DNA of 64,000 nt, from assembly GCF_018991925.1 (NCBI RefSeq), contig NW_024735503.1:3575253-3639252 (forward strand), written 5' to 3'. This document shows, in pieces, positions 46,663 through 59,429 of this stretch. The notes below the pieces were generated by a model. That model was not told the origin of the DNA. It was given only the letters and a program-made list of their open reading frames with translations, and made no database searches. Numbering within the stretch: position 1 is the first letter of the stretch; each line of letters begins with the position of its first letter. Source of the DNA: Homarus americanus (Eukaryota > Arthropoda > Malacostraca > Decapoda > Nephropidae). Position numbers and translations under genes: made by a program.

Positions 46663-48289
46663 GTACGTAGCATAGCATGTGTACGTAACTGTATCTCTCT
46701 GTATCTTGTGTTTCTAAATAAAGTATCCGAGTGTGACTAAAATCCTGACGTTTCCCTCAGTAGCTGCCTTCACCCTTACCAGGCGTTGTTTAATGACACC
46801 TTAACACCAGGTAGCCTCTCTCTCTCTCTCACCATACACCACACCCGTGCCACTAAAGTCATCACAGACAGACAGACAGACAGACAGACATCTCTGCCAC
46901 TGCCATCACCTTCAGTTATGCTCTGTTTATTGGTGCCTTCCTGTAGGTGTCCTCGTGTACAGTATGTGTCCTGGCCGTGCCCTAGTGTGTCCTGGCCATG
47001 TCCTCGTGTTTCCTGGCCGTGCCCTAGTGTGTCCTGGCCATGTCCTGGTACAGTACAGCAGGAGGATGCGGGCGTCACTTGACACCCCCCCCCATCCTCT
47101 CCACATGCCCTGCTATTTCCGCCAGGGTCTTCTGCCTCAGGGCGTTGGCACCTCCTCCTCCTCCTCTTCCTCCTCCTCCTCCTCCTCCTTCCTTGGCCTG
47201 GCCTCCCGCATCAATCATCCTCGCGAGGAAGAGCGTGTTTATCATGTTGTCAAGTTTTCATATGCTCTCTCTCTCTCTCTCAAGCACACACACAAAATAA
47301 GGTGAGCCGCTATATTATAAATAACAGTAAATAAGTTAACGGTAATTGTACATACACTACTTTACCTCTTGTGTGTGTTGATGATCACTTGGGTATGCCC
47401 ATACTACCACGACTACCACCAACATTACAGAGACAACCACCATTATCACCACAACTAGCCACAAACACTCCTCAGCTTTAATCAACAAAAACACTAGGAA
47501 TGGGAGGAAAAGAGGGGAGGGGGAGAGAAGGGAATGATGAGAACCTCACGACATCAAGTATTCATAAAATAATAATAATATTATAAATACAACACTATAA
47601 ATAGCAATAACAACAATATCAACACCCCTCTACCCCCACACCAACACTTGCAGTAGGCCAATAAGGCAAGTCACCATCTACACTCACTATCACCTCTCCT
47701 CATGACCTCATTATCATCCTCACTTTCTCTCCCATCTAACCTTCCTCAACAGGTTCTGCCCCCACCCCCCCACCTGCTGTATTTAGGGAAAGTAATGATG
47801 ACGTCATGTGTGTCAACACCAGTAAGTATGCATTAATTTTATAGCATTAATAATGATAATAATAATAATAATAATAATAATAAAGAACTACACTATACAA
47901 TCACTGAGTAACACCCATAAATAAAACACAAACCAAGCGAGCGAGTCTCTCTCTCCGTCCACCAGTAGTGCCAAACTGGCCCTCTGCCTCATTACACCAA
48001 CCCCTGGCACCCTCACCTACACACCTGACCACTAATTGCTGCCGTGTCCACCTTAACACCTGATACATAATGGGGGAGCCACGCCCTCACCTGCTCCTTG
48101 GCGAGTTCTAACACGCTGGTTCAGATAGTAGGTGCGGTGAGTGAGTCAGTGAGTGAGCTAGTGAGTAAGTGAGCGAGTGAGTGGTATTGAGTCACGCAGA
48201 TGCCTTCTCACATCTTCAACAACGAGGGGAAATTTTAACCCAAAGAGCCCTTGATTACCCACCAGGCGAGGTCATCACTCTACCCTCAT
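46663..48289. other. 1.6 kb without a supported gene; several short simple repeats
   Basis: (TC)n at 46815-46830, (GACA)n at 46866-46890, GTGTCCTGGCC-type units (46965-47045), (CTC)n at 47150-47190, (AAT)n at 47855-47883. Nothing coding was recognised. Confidence 0.5.
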
Positions 48290-48299
48290 ACCCTGCACA

Positions 48300-51200
48300 C
48301 AGTCATCTCTCTTTCTCATCACCAGCACACATCCACCCTGCCCCAACACCAGCACACACTCACCCTGCCCCATCACCAGCACACTCTCACCCCGCCCCAT
48401 CACCAGCACACTCTCACCCCGCCCCATCACCAGCACACCCCCAACCCTGCCCCCATCACCAGCACACTCTCACTCTGCCCCATCACCAGCACACCCTCAC
48501 CCCGCCCCACCACCAGCATACTCTCACCCTGCCCCATCACCAGCACACCCTCACCCCGCCCCATCACCTGCACACCCCCACTCTGCCCCATCACCAGCAC
48601 ACCCCACTCTGCCCCATCACCACCAAACCCCCACCCTGCCCTACCACTAGCACACCCTCACCCCATCACCACCACACCCCACCCTGCCCCATCACCACCA
48701 CACCCCATCCTGACCCATCACAACCACACCCCCACCATGCCCCATCACCACCACACCCCACCCTGCCCTACCACTAGCACACCCTCACCCCGCCCCATCA
48801 CCACCACACCCACCCCCCCCTGCCCCATCACCTCCACACCCCCACCCTGCCCCATCACCACCACACTCCCACCTGCCCCATCACTAGCACACCCACCCTG
48901 CCCCATCACCACCACACCCCCACCCCGCCCCATCACCATCACACTCCCATCCTGCCCCATCACCTCACACCCCCACCCTGCCCCATCACCACCACACTCC
49001 CACCCTGCCCCATCACTAGCACACCCTCACCCCTGCCCCATCACCACCACACTCCCACTCTGCCCCATCACCCCCCACACCCCGACTCTACCCCAACACC
49101 ACCACACCCCCACCCCTGCCCCATCACCACCACACTCCCCACCCTGCCCCATCACCAGCACACTCCCACCCTGCCCGATCACCACACACCCCACCCCTGC
49201 CCCATCACCCCACACCCCACCCCTGCCCCATCACCAGCACACCCCACCCTGCCCCATCACCACCACACCCCCATCCTGCCCCATCACCACCACACGCCCA
49301 CCCTGCCCCATCATCAGCACACCCCACCCTGCCCCATCACCAACATATCCCCACATCCTCCCCATCACCACCCTTCCCCATCACCACCACACTCCCACCC
49401 TGCCCCATCAGCACACCCCACCCTGCCCCCCATCAGCCCCATCACCAACATATCCCCACATCCTCCCCATCACCACCCTGCCCCATCACACTTCACCACC
49501 ACACCCCACCCTGCCCCATCTCCACCACACTCCCACCCCTGCCCCATCACCAACATACCCCACATCCGCCCCATCAGCACACACCCCATCCGCCCCATCA
49601 CCACCACACCCCCACCCTGCCCCATCACCACCACACCCCATCCTGCCCCATCATCAGCACACCCCACATCCGCCCCATCACCACCACACCCCACCCTGCC
49701 CCATCACCACCACACCCACATCCGCCCCATCACCACCACACCCCACCCTGCCCCATCACCACCACACCCCCATCCTGCCCCATCATCAGCACACCCCCAC
49801 ATCCGCCCCATCACCACCACACCCCACATCCCCCCATCACCAGCACACCCCCACTCTGCCCCATCACCCCCACACCCCGACTCTGCCCCCATCACCACCA
49901 CACCCCCATCCTGCCCCATCATCAGCACACCCCCACATCCGGCCCCATCACCACCACACCCCCATCCTGCCCCCATCAGCACACCCCACATCCGGCCCCA
50001 TCACCAGCACACCCCCCACCCTGCCCCCATCAGCACACCCCCAGATCCGCCCCCATCCCCCCCACCCCTGCCCCATCACCACCACACCCACATCCGCCCC
50101 ATCACCACCACACCCCCACCATGCCCCATCACCACCACACCCCCCCCCCCTGCCCCATCACCACCACACCCCCATCCTGCCCCATCATCAGCACACCCCC
50201 ACATCCGCCCCCATCACCAGCACACCCCACCCTGCCCCATCATCAGCACACCCCCACATCCGGCCCCCATCACCACACACCCCCACCCTGCCCCATCACC
50301 ACCACACCCCCACCCTGCCCCATCATCAGCACACCCCCCACATCCGCCCCTATCCCCCCGCCCACCCCCACCCTGCCCCATCATCAGCACACCCACATCC
50401 GCCCCCATCACCAGCACCCACCCTGCCCCATCATCAGCACACCCCCACATCCGGCCCCATCACCACCACACCCCCACCCTGCCCCATCACCACCACACCT
50501 CCACCCTGCCCCATCATCAGCACACCCCCACATCCGCCCCTATCCCCGCCCACCCCCACCCTGCCCCATCATCAGCACACCCCCACATCCGCCCCCATCC
50601 CCGCCCACCCCCACCCTGGCCCATCATCACACACCCCCACATCCGCCCCCATCCCGCCCACCCCCACCCTGCTCCAACACCAGCACACTCTCACCCAGCC
50701 CCATCACCACCACACCCACATCCGCCCCATCACCAGCACACCCCACCCTGCCCCATCACCACCACACCCCCCCACATCCGCCCCCATCCCCGCCCACCCC
50801 CACCCCTGCCCCATCACCACCACACCCACATCCGCCCCATCACCACCACACCCCACCATGCCCCATCACCACCACACCCCCCACCCCTGCCCCATCACCA
50901 CCACACCCCATCCTGCCCCATCATCAGCACACCCCCACATCCGCCCCCATCACCAGCACACCCCACCCCTGCCCCATCATCAGCACACCCCCCACATCCG
51001 GCCCCATCACCACCACACCCCCACCCTGCCCCATCACCACCACACCCCCACCCTGCCCCATCACCACCACACCCCCACATCCGCCCCCATCACCAGCACA
51101 CCCCACCTTGCCCCATCATCACCACACCCCCACCTGCCCCATCACCACCACACCCACATCCGCCCCATCACCACCACACCTCCACCCTGCCCCATCAGCA

Positions 51201-51478
51201 CACACCCCCATCCGCCCTATCCCCTGCCCACCCCCACCCTGCCCCATCATCAGCACACCCCACATCCGCCCCCATCCCCGCCCACCCCCACCCTGGCCCA
51301 TCATCAGCACACCCCCACATCCGCCCCCATCCCGCCCACCCCACCCTGCCCAACACCAGCACACTCTCACCCAGCCCCATCACCACCACACCCACATCCG
51401 CCCCATCACCAGCACACCCTACCCTGCCCCATCATCACCACCACCCCACATCCGCCCCCATCCCCGCCCACCCACCAG
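48300..51478. repeat. C-rich minisatellite, about 3.2 kb (CCCCATCACCACCACACCCC type)
   Basis: About 115 units of 24-31 bp made of CTGCCCCATCACCACCACAC and CCCCACC, with variants CATCATCAGCACACC and ACATCCGCCCC that become frequent after 49560. An apparent 1,078-codon frame spans it; it is His/Pro/Thr repeat only and is not a gene. Confidence 0.96.
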
Positions 51479-51780
51479 ATCAACTGACGCCGACTGACCT
51501 TTCCTCAGCTTGGTGGGAGTAGTCACACAAGTCCTACCGGAACCTGACCTGACCTAATCTAACCTAACCTAACCTACTCTGATATTACCTAATCTAATCC
51601 TAGCTCATTGTTATGTTATATCAATTACTGTGTGTGTGACCTTTGACCCATCAACACAGCACAGGTGACCTCTACAGCGACTTGGGTCACCCATGGCCAG
51701 CCGGAAATTAGGGAATGTGTCATGTGGGCGGGTATTGGGTGACGACGACGACCACACACACACACACACACACACACTTA
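51479..51780. other. Short spacer with an AACCT-type run
   Basis: Degenerate AACCT repeats at 51540-51600 and (AC)n at 51751-51777. Confidence 0.6.
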
Positions 51781-51856
51781 TGTAACTGTATATTTTCAGT
51801 ATTCCGGCTGCCATGCTCTTTCAATAAACCGTTAATTATTTATTATTATTATTACA
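51781..51856 (+). mobile_element. Lone LINE B-type 3' tail
   Basis: TGTAACTGTATATTTTCAG, hairpin CAGTA-TTCC-GGCTG (51797-51810; four pairs), CTCTTTCAATAAACCGTTAA and (ATT)n. It is closer to the LINE B copy at 3310-3360 than to the 45-bp elements. It is a severely 5'-truncated insertion. Confidence 0.75.
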
Positions 51857-52025
51857 CACACACAGGTCTGTTCTTCTTGCAACTTGGACGTTCAGTACAT
51901 TAGGAATACCTCGAGTGTGTGTGTGTGAGAGAGATCAGTTAATAGAACCAAGCTCTAACCTAACACCACCATTATAGACCCTCTTTGTTTTGTTCCATAC
52001 TGATAATAAACCTGTAAAAAACCAC
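51857..52025. other. Short spacer
   Basis: Nothing recognised. Confidence 0.4.
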
Positions 52026-52029
52026 AAAC

Positions 52030-52755
52030 CTAGAGGAAGGAGATGTGAGGAAAGGGGGTGAGGGAAGAGGGTGAGGGAAGGGGGTGAGGGAAGGGATTTG
52101 AGGAAGGGATTTGAGGGAAAGGGAGTGGGGAAGAGGGATGAGGGGTGTGGGGGATGAGGGAAGGGGGGGATGAGGGAAGGGGGATGAGGGAAGGGGGATG
52201 AGGGAAGGGGGATGAGGGAAGGGGATAGGGGATGAGGGAAGGGGACTGGGGAAGGGGAGATGAGGGAAGGGGGAGGGAAGGGTGAGGGAAAGGGGGTGAG
52301 GGAAGGTAGTGGGGATGAGGGAAGGGGGGATGAGGAAGGGGATGGGAAGGGGGTGGAGGGAAGAGGGGTGGAGGGAAGGGGGGGTGAGGGAAGGATTTGA
52401 GGAAGGGATTTGAGGGAAAGGGAGTGGGGGAAGAGGGATGAGGGAAGGGGGATGAGGGAAGGGGAATGAGGGAAGGGGGATGAGGGAAGGGGGATGAGGG
52501 AAGGGGGATGAGGGAAGGGGGATGAGGGAAGGGGATGAGGGAAGGGGACTGGGGAAGGGAGATGAGGGAAGGGGGCGAGGGAAGGGGGTGAGGGAAAGGG
52601 GGGTGAGGGAAGGGTAGTGGGGATGAGGGAAGGGTAGTGGGGATGAGGGAAGGGATGAGGGAAGGGGATGGGGAAGGGATGAGGGAAGGGGGATGAGGAA
52701 GGGGTGAAGGAAGGGAGGTGAGGGAAGGGAGGTAAGGGAAGGGGGTGAGGGTGAG
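52030..52755. repeat. 15-bp purine minisatellite (GGGATGAGGGAAGGG)
   Basis: About 48 units with length variants; an internal block GGATTTGAGGAAGGGATTTG is duplicated at 52092 and 52392, indicating a larger ~300-bp duplication inside the array. Confidence 0.95.
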
Positions 52756-52869
52756 ATGAGGAGGTAACATGACCATACCCGAGTTAGCTGATACCCAACA
52801 CCACTCCCCACCCCACCCTCAACCCCTCGAGGCGGGTCAGTCGACAAAGACGGTGACCAGCGGAAGTAC

Positions 52870-53000
52870 CCGACGCCACCACCACCACCCATGTCTTCAA
52901 GAACACCACCACCACCACCACCACCCACGTCTTCAAGAACACCACCACCACCACCACCCACGTCTTCAAGAGCACCACTGCCACCATCACCTTCACGCAC
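52870..53000. repeat. About 33-bp repeat, three to four units
   Basis: Units (CAC)n, CCCACGTCTTCAAGA, ACACCACCACC. Confidence 0.85.
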
Positions 53001-53345
53001 ACAGACACACACCCCAACACCATACGTAAAATATTATTGATACACACAGAATACCCGTCGGTCGAGATACACACTGAGCCAGACCAGACCGCGGCTAAAG
53101 AGCTGATCCTGTGACCTACTTTTTTAAGCCCCACCGAGCGTTTCTCCCGGTACTGCAAAAAAAAAATTGTCTTAAGCCCATCGGTCCACCATTGGTAAGT
53201 TACATAGTTACCTGGAGACTCAAGAATGACTCACCAACTCTGGAGACTCAACAGTGACTCATCCACCCTAGAGACTCAGCAGTGCCCTCCTACAAACACA
53301 ACAGACTCACCCTCGAGTGATTCTAATAACTCAATAAGTTCTGTG
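53001..53345. other. No recognisable gene
   Basis: Mixed sequence with GGAGACTCAA-type short repeats near 53215-53275. Confidence 0.4.
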
Positions 53346-53356
53346 GGAGGTTTTGT

Positions 53357-53492
53357 TATGCTCGCCGGAGACTGATATAGTGCTCGCCGGAGACTCTGCT
53401 ATAGTGCTCGTCCGAGACTGCTAAAGTGATCGCCGGAGACTGATATAGTGCTCGCCGGAGACTCTGCTATAGTGCTCGCCGGAGACCAGGAG
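53357..53492. repeat. About 25-bp repeat, five units
   Basis: Units TGCTCGCCGGAGACTCTGCT plus ATAG. Confidence 0.88.
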
Positions 53493-53599
53493 GGAAGGGG
53501 GAGGGACATCATTAGGGGGCTGGAACACCAGACACCAGCCTTTGTTACAGTAAAGGCGACGCGTCCACTAACCACCTTAACACACCCTCAATCTGAACG

Positions 53600-53850
53600 T
53601 TCTCACCACACGTCCCCCTCACCGCACGTCCCCCTCACCACACGTCCCCCCACCGCACGTCCCCTCACCACACAGTCCCCCCACCACACGTCCCCCTCAC
53701 CACACAGTCCCCCCACCACACAGTCCCCCTCACCACACAGTCCCCCCACCGCACGTCCCCTCACCACCACGTCCCTCGCCACACGTCCCCTCACCACACG
53801 TCCCCCTCATCAAACAGTCCCCCTCACCACACGTCCCCCTCACGACAGCT
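53600..53850. repeat. C-rich minisatellite (CACACGTCCCCCTCAC)
   Basis: About 16 units of 14-17 bp. Confidence 0.9.
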
Positions 53851-54560
53851 CCTCCTCCTCCGCCATGCTCTTATTGAGTCTCATCTCTGAATACTTCCAT
53901 CACCGACCAACATTTCATCACCAAGCATTCTAAACTTTCTTATTTGCGTCATTTGGTCACGACATCGGTAACTTTCAAGATAATTTACTTCAATCAATCA
54001 ATCAATCAATCAATCAAAGCTATATGTGTTGACATTAACAGCGAAACATTATATTTAGCCTGAAAACTTGATATAAAGTAAACAAAGAAATCAATACTGA
54101 CAAGGGTGAACCAAGTGAGAGCCTGAACTCTCTTAAAATGATGGAACGAGAGAGAAAGAAGTAAAAGTATTCACGAGAACATGATGATAAAATGAGGTCT
54201 GAGGAGAGTGGTGAGTATATGATCTCTTGGCCCCGTTGTAAACTGGAGATGACCGCGACAACCTCCCTCCCTCCTACTCCCTCCCTCCCTTTTGACAATG
54301 ATCATGGTATGGGGAAGGAGAGAGGAAGGGGGAAGGAGGTGGTAAGAATGTAAGGGAGGAGAGAAGGAGGGGTGTGTAGTTCTGCCGATATACGAAAAGG
54401 TGACCACAATAGTCACTTCGGGTGATGGACGGAAAGGGGATGGGAGGAGGGAGGTAGAGGGTGAGGGACAAGGTGTGGGTGATCTTAAGATACCGCCGGG
54501 TGACCACGGCGTCTTCCCTACTTCACACCGACCACCTCAAGTGACCTTCCTCACCACCAA
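53851..54560. other. 700 bp without a gene; diverged LINE-like tail at 53988-54150
   Basis: (AATC)n at 53992-54018 followed by GAAACATTATATTTAGCCTG and GAGAGCCTGAACTCTCTT resembles the inner arm at 43796-43910, so it is probably a diverged member of the same 3' end, minus strand. GGAGGGA-type purine/pyrimidine runs follow. Confidence 0.5.
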
Positions 54561-54599
54561 GTGAAGCTAGGGACACACACGACCACCCACCGATACGAC

Positions 54600-56030
54600 C
54601 ACTTTCCTACTATACCACCCCAGTACCTACACGACCCACCCCAGCACCTACACAACCACCCAGCACCTACACACCAATCACTCCAGCACCTACACGACCA
54701 CCCCAGCACCTACACGACCACCCCAGCACCCACACGACCACCCCAGCACCTACACGACCACCCCAGCACCTACACGACCAATTCCAACACCTACACGACC
54801 ACCCCAGCACCTACACGACCACCCCAGCACCTACACGACCACCCCAGCACCTACACGACCACCCCAGCACCCACGACCACCCCAGCACCTACCTACACGA
54901 CCACCCCAACACCTACACGACCACCCCAGCACCACACGACCACCCCAGCACCCCACGACCACCCCAGCACCTACACGACCACCCCACCACCACACAACCA
55001 CCCCAGCACCTACACGACCACCCCACCACCCTACACGACCACCCCCAGCACCTACACGACCACCCCCAGCACCCACACGACCACCCCAGCACCTACACGA
55101 CCACCCCCAGCACCTACACGACCACCCCCAGCACCCACACGACCACCCCAGACCACCCTACACGACACCCCAGCACCTACACGACCACCCCAGCACCTAC
55201 ACGACCACCCCAGCACCCACACGCACCACCCCCAGCACCTACACGACCACCCCAGCACCTACACGACCACCCCCAGCACCTACACGACCACCCCAGCACC
55301 TACACAACCACTCCAGCACTCCACACGACCACAGCACGACCACCCCAGCACCTACACGACCACCCCAGCACCCTACACGACCACCCCAGCACCTACACGA
55401 CCACCCCAGCACCCACACGACCACCCCCAGCACCTACACGACCACCCCCAGCACCTACACCCCAGCACCTACACCCACTACCCACCCCAGCACCTACACG
55501 ACCACCCCAGCACCCACACGACCACCCCAGCACCTACACGACCACCCCAGCACCTACACGACCACCCCAGCACCTACACGACCACCCCACCACCCACACG
55601 ACCACCCCACCACCTACACGACCACCCCACCACCCACACGACCACCCCAGCACCTACACGACCACCCCCCAGCACCTACACAACCACCCCACCACCTACA
55701 CGACCACCCCACCACCTACACAACCACCCCAGCACCTACACGACCACCCCAGCACCGACACACGACCACCCCCAGCACCTACACAACCACCCCAGCACCT
55801 ACACGACCACCCCAGCACCCACACCAATTCGACCACCCACACAACCACCCACAGCACCTACACGACCAGCACCTACCTACACGACCACCCCACCACCCAC
55901 ACAACCACCCACAGCACCTACACGGCCACCCCAGCACCTATACAACCACCCCAGCACCTTCACAACCACCCCACCACCTACACAACCACCCCACCACCTA
56001 CACGACCACCCCCAGCACCTACACGACCAC
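54600..56030. repeat. 21-bp minisatellite (CAGCACCTACACGACCACCC), about 1.4 kb
   Basis: About 68 units of 20-22 bp, with CACC for CAGC variants concentrated at 55590-55990. Confidence 0.96.
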
Positions 56031-56255
56031 TACCCCTGGAAGACAGACAGACAGTATCCTCGACTAACTGGTTAAACAGGAACACTCATACAGGTGGAAG
56101 CAGGTCGTCCAAAGGATTAACATAAAGAACTCTACTACTCGGCGCTGGATGCTTTTGTACGTCAGTCTACTAACATTTATGGCGAGACGGACCCTCCCCC
56201 TGCACACACACTGAGGACACGGAGAAAAAACAATGTATGTATGTATGTATGTATG

Positions 56256-56287
<32 letters not shown>

Positions 56288-56560
56288 CAGTGATACGATT
56301 GTGATTCATAGTGTGGGACGGACAGACAGACAAGACAAGACAGGTTGGGAGAGCCACCATGTTGAGGATGACAGGTCGAGGATCACCTTGACCAAGAGGT
56401 TCCCTGACACTCAACACCGTCTCCCACACAGCTGACGGCCGCGTAGTACAGCGGCGGCGGGAAGCAACTGGAAGAGGCGCTGATGTGGATTAAGTCTTCA
56501 CGGCAGGGAGGGGGAAGGAGGTGTTGTGTTTCATCGTGTAATATTTCACTTAACCTCACC
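56031..56560. other. No gene; (TATG)n at 56233-56284
   Basis: A tetranucleotide run of 52 bp in otherwise unrecognised sequence. Confidence 0.55.
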
Positions 56561-56770
56561 ACTCATTAATTAACCTCATATTAACCTCTCCACTCTTTAA
56601 TTAACCTCATATTAACCTCTCCACTCTTTAATTAACCGCATATTAACCTCTTCACTCTTTAATTAACCTAATATTAACCTCACCACTCTTTAAATAACCT
56701 AATTTTAACCTCACTATTCTTTAATTAACCTCACCACTCTTTAACCTCATATTAACCCCATCAATCTTTA
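56555..56770. repeat. About 32-bp repeat, six to seven units
   Basis: Units TTAACCTCATATTAACCTCT plus CCACTCTTTAA. Confidence 0.9.
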
Positions 56771-56827
56771 ATCCTAATTTAACCAAACCTCATCCCTCCA
56801 AATAATGTGAGAGTGGTTAAGCTTTTA

Positions 56828-57354
56828 CAAAAGAACATAAGGAGTCTGCAATAGGCCGGTTGGCCTGTGCATGGCAGCTCCTGTCGAGAGTTACAACCAC
56901 TTTCTATCATCCATGAATCTATCTAGCCTCCTTTTAAAACTTTCCAGCGTCCCAGCACTTACTACAAAGTTGCTAAGCTTGTTCCACTCGTCCACTACCC
57001 TATTTGTGAACCAGTTCCTTCCTATCTCCCTCCTAAACCTAAACTTATCCAACTTAAATCCGTTGCTACGAGTCCTATGCTGCTCGGATATTATAAGAAC
57101 TTTATCTATATCTCCTTTATTAATTCCTTTCACCTACTAAAATACTTCTATCATATCTCCACCGCACTCTTCGTCTTTCTAGGGAATGCAAGTTTAGTTT
57201 CTTTAACCTATCTTGATATGGAAGGTTTCTAAGTCCCGCAATCATTTTCGTCATTCTTCGCTGCACCGACTCCAGTGAATTGATATCCATTCTATATAAT
57301 AAGGGAACCAGAACTGAACAGCATAATCGAGGTGCGGCCTGACTAGCGCAAGAT
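56828..57354 (-). mobile_element. CR1-related LINE (LINE E), 3' part
   Basis: On the minus strand: LALVRPHLDYAVQFWFPYYR (from 57354), MDINSLESVQRRMTKMIAGL, KKLNLHSLERRR, a frame change near 57120, KGDIDKVLIISEQHRTRSNG, KLDKFRFRREIGRNWFTNRV and a C-terminal end near 56891, then a 3' end with AACATAAGGAG. It is related to the CR1-like copies but distinct in many residues (for example IISEQHRTRSNG against KLSNQERTRNNG). The frame is cut at 57354 and continues at 59015. Confidence 0.8.
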
Positions 57355-57637
57355 GAGGGAATCACTACACCACATCAGGCCCCTCATAACACCATCTGTG
57401 AGGGAATTACTACATCATCAGGCCCCTCGTAACACCATCTGTGAGGGAATGACTACACCACGTCAAGCCCCTCATAACACCACCTGTGAGGGAACTAGTA
57501 CTCCACGTAATGCCCCTCATAACGCCAACTGTGAGGGAGTTACTACACTACATGTCTGCTGTTCAACACCTCAGCTCACATGATCTACGTGTGCAAGCAT
57601 TAATCTGTATGTTCCTTCACCTTTCTCTAATGAAGGC
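57355..57637 (+). mobile_element. Non-coding 45-bp retroelement, copy III, left part (5'-truncated)
   Basis: Starts inside a 45-bp unit (GAGGGAATCACTACACC), has about four units, then the unique part up to TAATGAAGGC, where the solo LTR is inserted. It continues at 58884. It lacks the leader present in copies I and II. Confidence 0.8.
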
Positions 57638-58883
57638 TGTCATGGGCTGCGTTAGACTTACCCACGCAACCAACTCCAAAGTTTGTTTTACTAGAGAAAA
57701 GACACCCGGCGAGGCATAACTGGGATATGTATTTTCCATTAGTGTATGTTAGCCAGCCTTTAGGGAGGTGGGCAGTGAAACAGTGTTGTACTGTTCATCG
57801 CTTCACACCCAAAAACCTCATTTTAAGTAGTATCCCCTGAGCCATGGGTTAGTTAAGACGTTCCCATTCTCTCCCTCCTGAAGGGAGTGGGGCACCACAC
57901 CACACTGAGTCCTCCACTCCGCCCTGTGGACCGTCGTCGACACGAGACTAAGCGTGTTAACCTAGGTTGTTATCCCCGTGGAAATATCACGTGTGGATGC
58001 CTGGTTGCAACAAGAGCAATCCAGGCTGGCCTTTCAAACCTACAGTAAATGGTTAATCAATTCACGCTTACAGAGTTCTCCTGCACGACACCAGTCTACA
58101 GTGACCGTGATCGACACGAGACTAAGTGTGTTAACCTAGGTTTGTTATCCCCGTGGAAATATCACGTGCGGAAGCCTGGTTGCGACAAAAGCAATCCAGG
58201 CTGGTCTATTGCACCTAAATGGTTAATTCAAGTCACGCTTACCAATTCTCCTTGCCACAACAACTGTCCACAGTGACTGTCAGTGACGCGAGACTATGTG
58301 TGGTAACCCAAGAGTACTTTTTGTTGTTATGGCCGTGGAAAGAAGTTCTTGTGATGAAGCCTGGTTGCAACAAAAGCAATCCAGGCTGGCAGTAAATGTA
58401 TCACTTGAAGAATTAAGGCTCTGTTAAGTCATACCCACAGTAGAGTAATCACATGTGTCCCCAAGTTGAAAATTCTCTTTTAGAAGATTAATTTTATTAC
58501 AGCATGAACGTGAGTGAATCATATATCCATGCAAATTGTGAATCATTGTAGGGAAGCTTGACAAATAAATGTAAGTGCAATTATCTGCCCGTATCTGTGA
58601 TCCTATCTTATTATTAATAAAGGTAATGACTGATTGGTTATGACAAAGTATAACCAATAACTTAGATGGATGTTGGAAATTAATAGAATTCATCAAATCA
58701 TCATTTATCAAATATAAATCATGGAAATGTCGAGTGAACTTCTACGTAGATACGCCATAATCTCCTGTAAGTAACCAGTGTGAAGGTTTCGAACTCTACG
58801 GTAAGAAATAAGAAAACGACATATTATTATCTTTATATAATATAATCCACTCATATACCACCGATTCACCCAAAACCACGACA
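57638..58883. mobile_element. Solo LTR, copy 2 (1,246 bp)
   Basis: Starts TGTCATGGGC and ends CCACGACA. An exact 5-bp duplication AAGGC flanks it (57633-57637 and 58884-58888). The uninterrupted sequence TAATGAAGGCTTTTGTT is seen at 2125-2150 and 32140-32160, which proves both boundaries. It has the same three 174-bp internal repeats as the copy at 5703-6974 and is close to it throughout. No internal retrotransposon genes remain. Confidence 0.85.
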
Positions 58884-58976
58884 AAGGCTTTTGTTAAACC
58901 ACCAATGTATGTAATAAGTCATTTATGTCCAATGTATATTTTCAGCCTTCGGGCTGCAAACTTTTTCAATAAACCG

Positions 58977-59014
<38 letters not shown>
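58884..59014 (+). mobile_element. Non-coding 45-bp retroelement, copy III, 3' part
   Basis: Continues AAGGCTTTTGTTAAACCACC, then the hairpin CAGCC-TTCG-GGCTG (58943-58956), TTCAATAAACCGTTT and about 36 bp of (ATT)n. The flank AAGAT after the tail matches AAGAT before the left end (about 57350-57354), a probable short target duplication. Confidence 0.8.
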
Positions 59015-59017
<3 letters not shown>

Positions 59018-59160
59018 GATATAGTTGCAATATGACCTCCGCACTCTTATTACTTACACTTCTAGATATAAAACCTAATACTCTGTTTGCCTTATTTCGA
59101 ACATTAACGCACTGTTTTCTAGGCCGTAGGTTAAGGTGGTTAATCTTTAGGTGAAACAAG
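59015..59160 (-). mobile_element. LINE E, part upstream of the insertion
   Basis: On the minus strand: HLNLRPRKQCVNVRNKANRV, LGFISRSVSNKSAEVILQLY and L, where it is cut. The frame resumes at 57354 with ALVRPHLDY, the same order as the continuous CR1-like ORF2 copies (KLYLALVRPHLDYA at about 12030-11960). Confidence 0.8.
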
Positions 59161-59345
59161 CTGGAGTTAGGTTAGGTTTCGGTGGTTAATCTTTAGGTGA
59201 AACTAAGCTGGGGTTAGGTTGGTAAGTTTTTGGTGAAACTAAGCTGGGTGGTTAAGTTAGGGGGGTTAATCTTTAGGTGAAACTAAGCTGGGTGGTTAGG
59301 TTAGGGTAGTTAATCTTTAGGTGAAACTAAGCTGGGGTGGAGATT
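59160..59345. repeat. About 38-45-bp repeat, four units
   Basis: Units GTTAATCTTTAGGTGAAACT, AAGCTGGG, GTTAGGTT. Confidence 0.88.
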
Positions 59346-59429
59346 CTTCAGGTAGTCACTCCGCTCACCTTAAGAGACACAGGTGGACAGGAAAAGGACC
59401 TCACAACTCACCTGTGGGGGGAGACAAAA

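Noticed and set aside
48251..51487. An open frame of 1,078 codons
   Set aside because: It is the translation of a C-rich minisatellite lacking stop codons; composition is almost only His, Pro and Thr, with no domain.
54561..56075. An open frame of 504 codons
   Set aside because: Translation of the 21-bp CAGCACCTACACGACC array.
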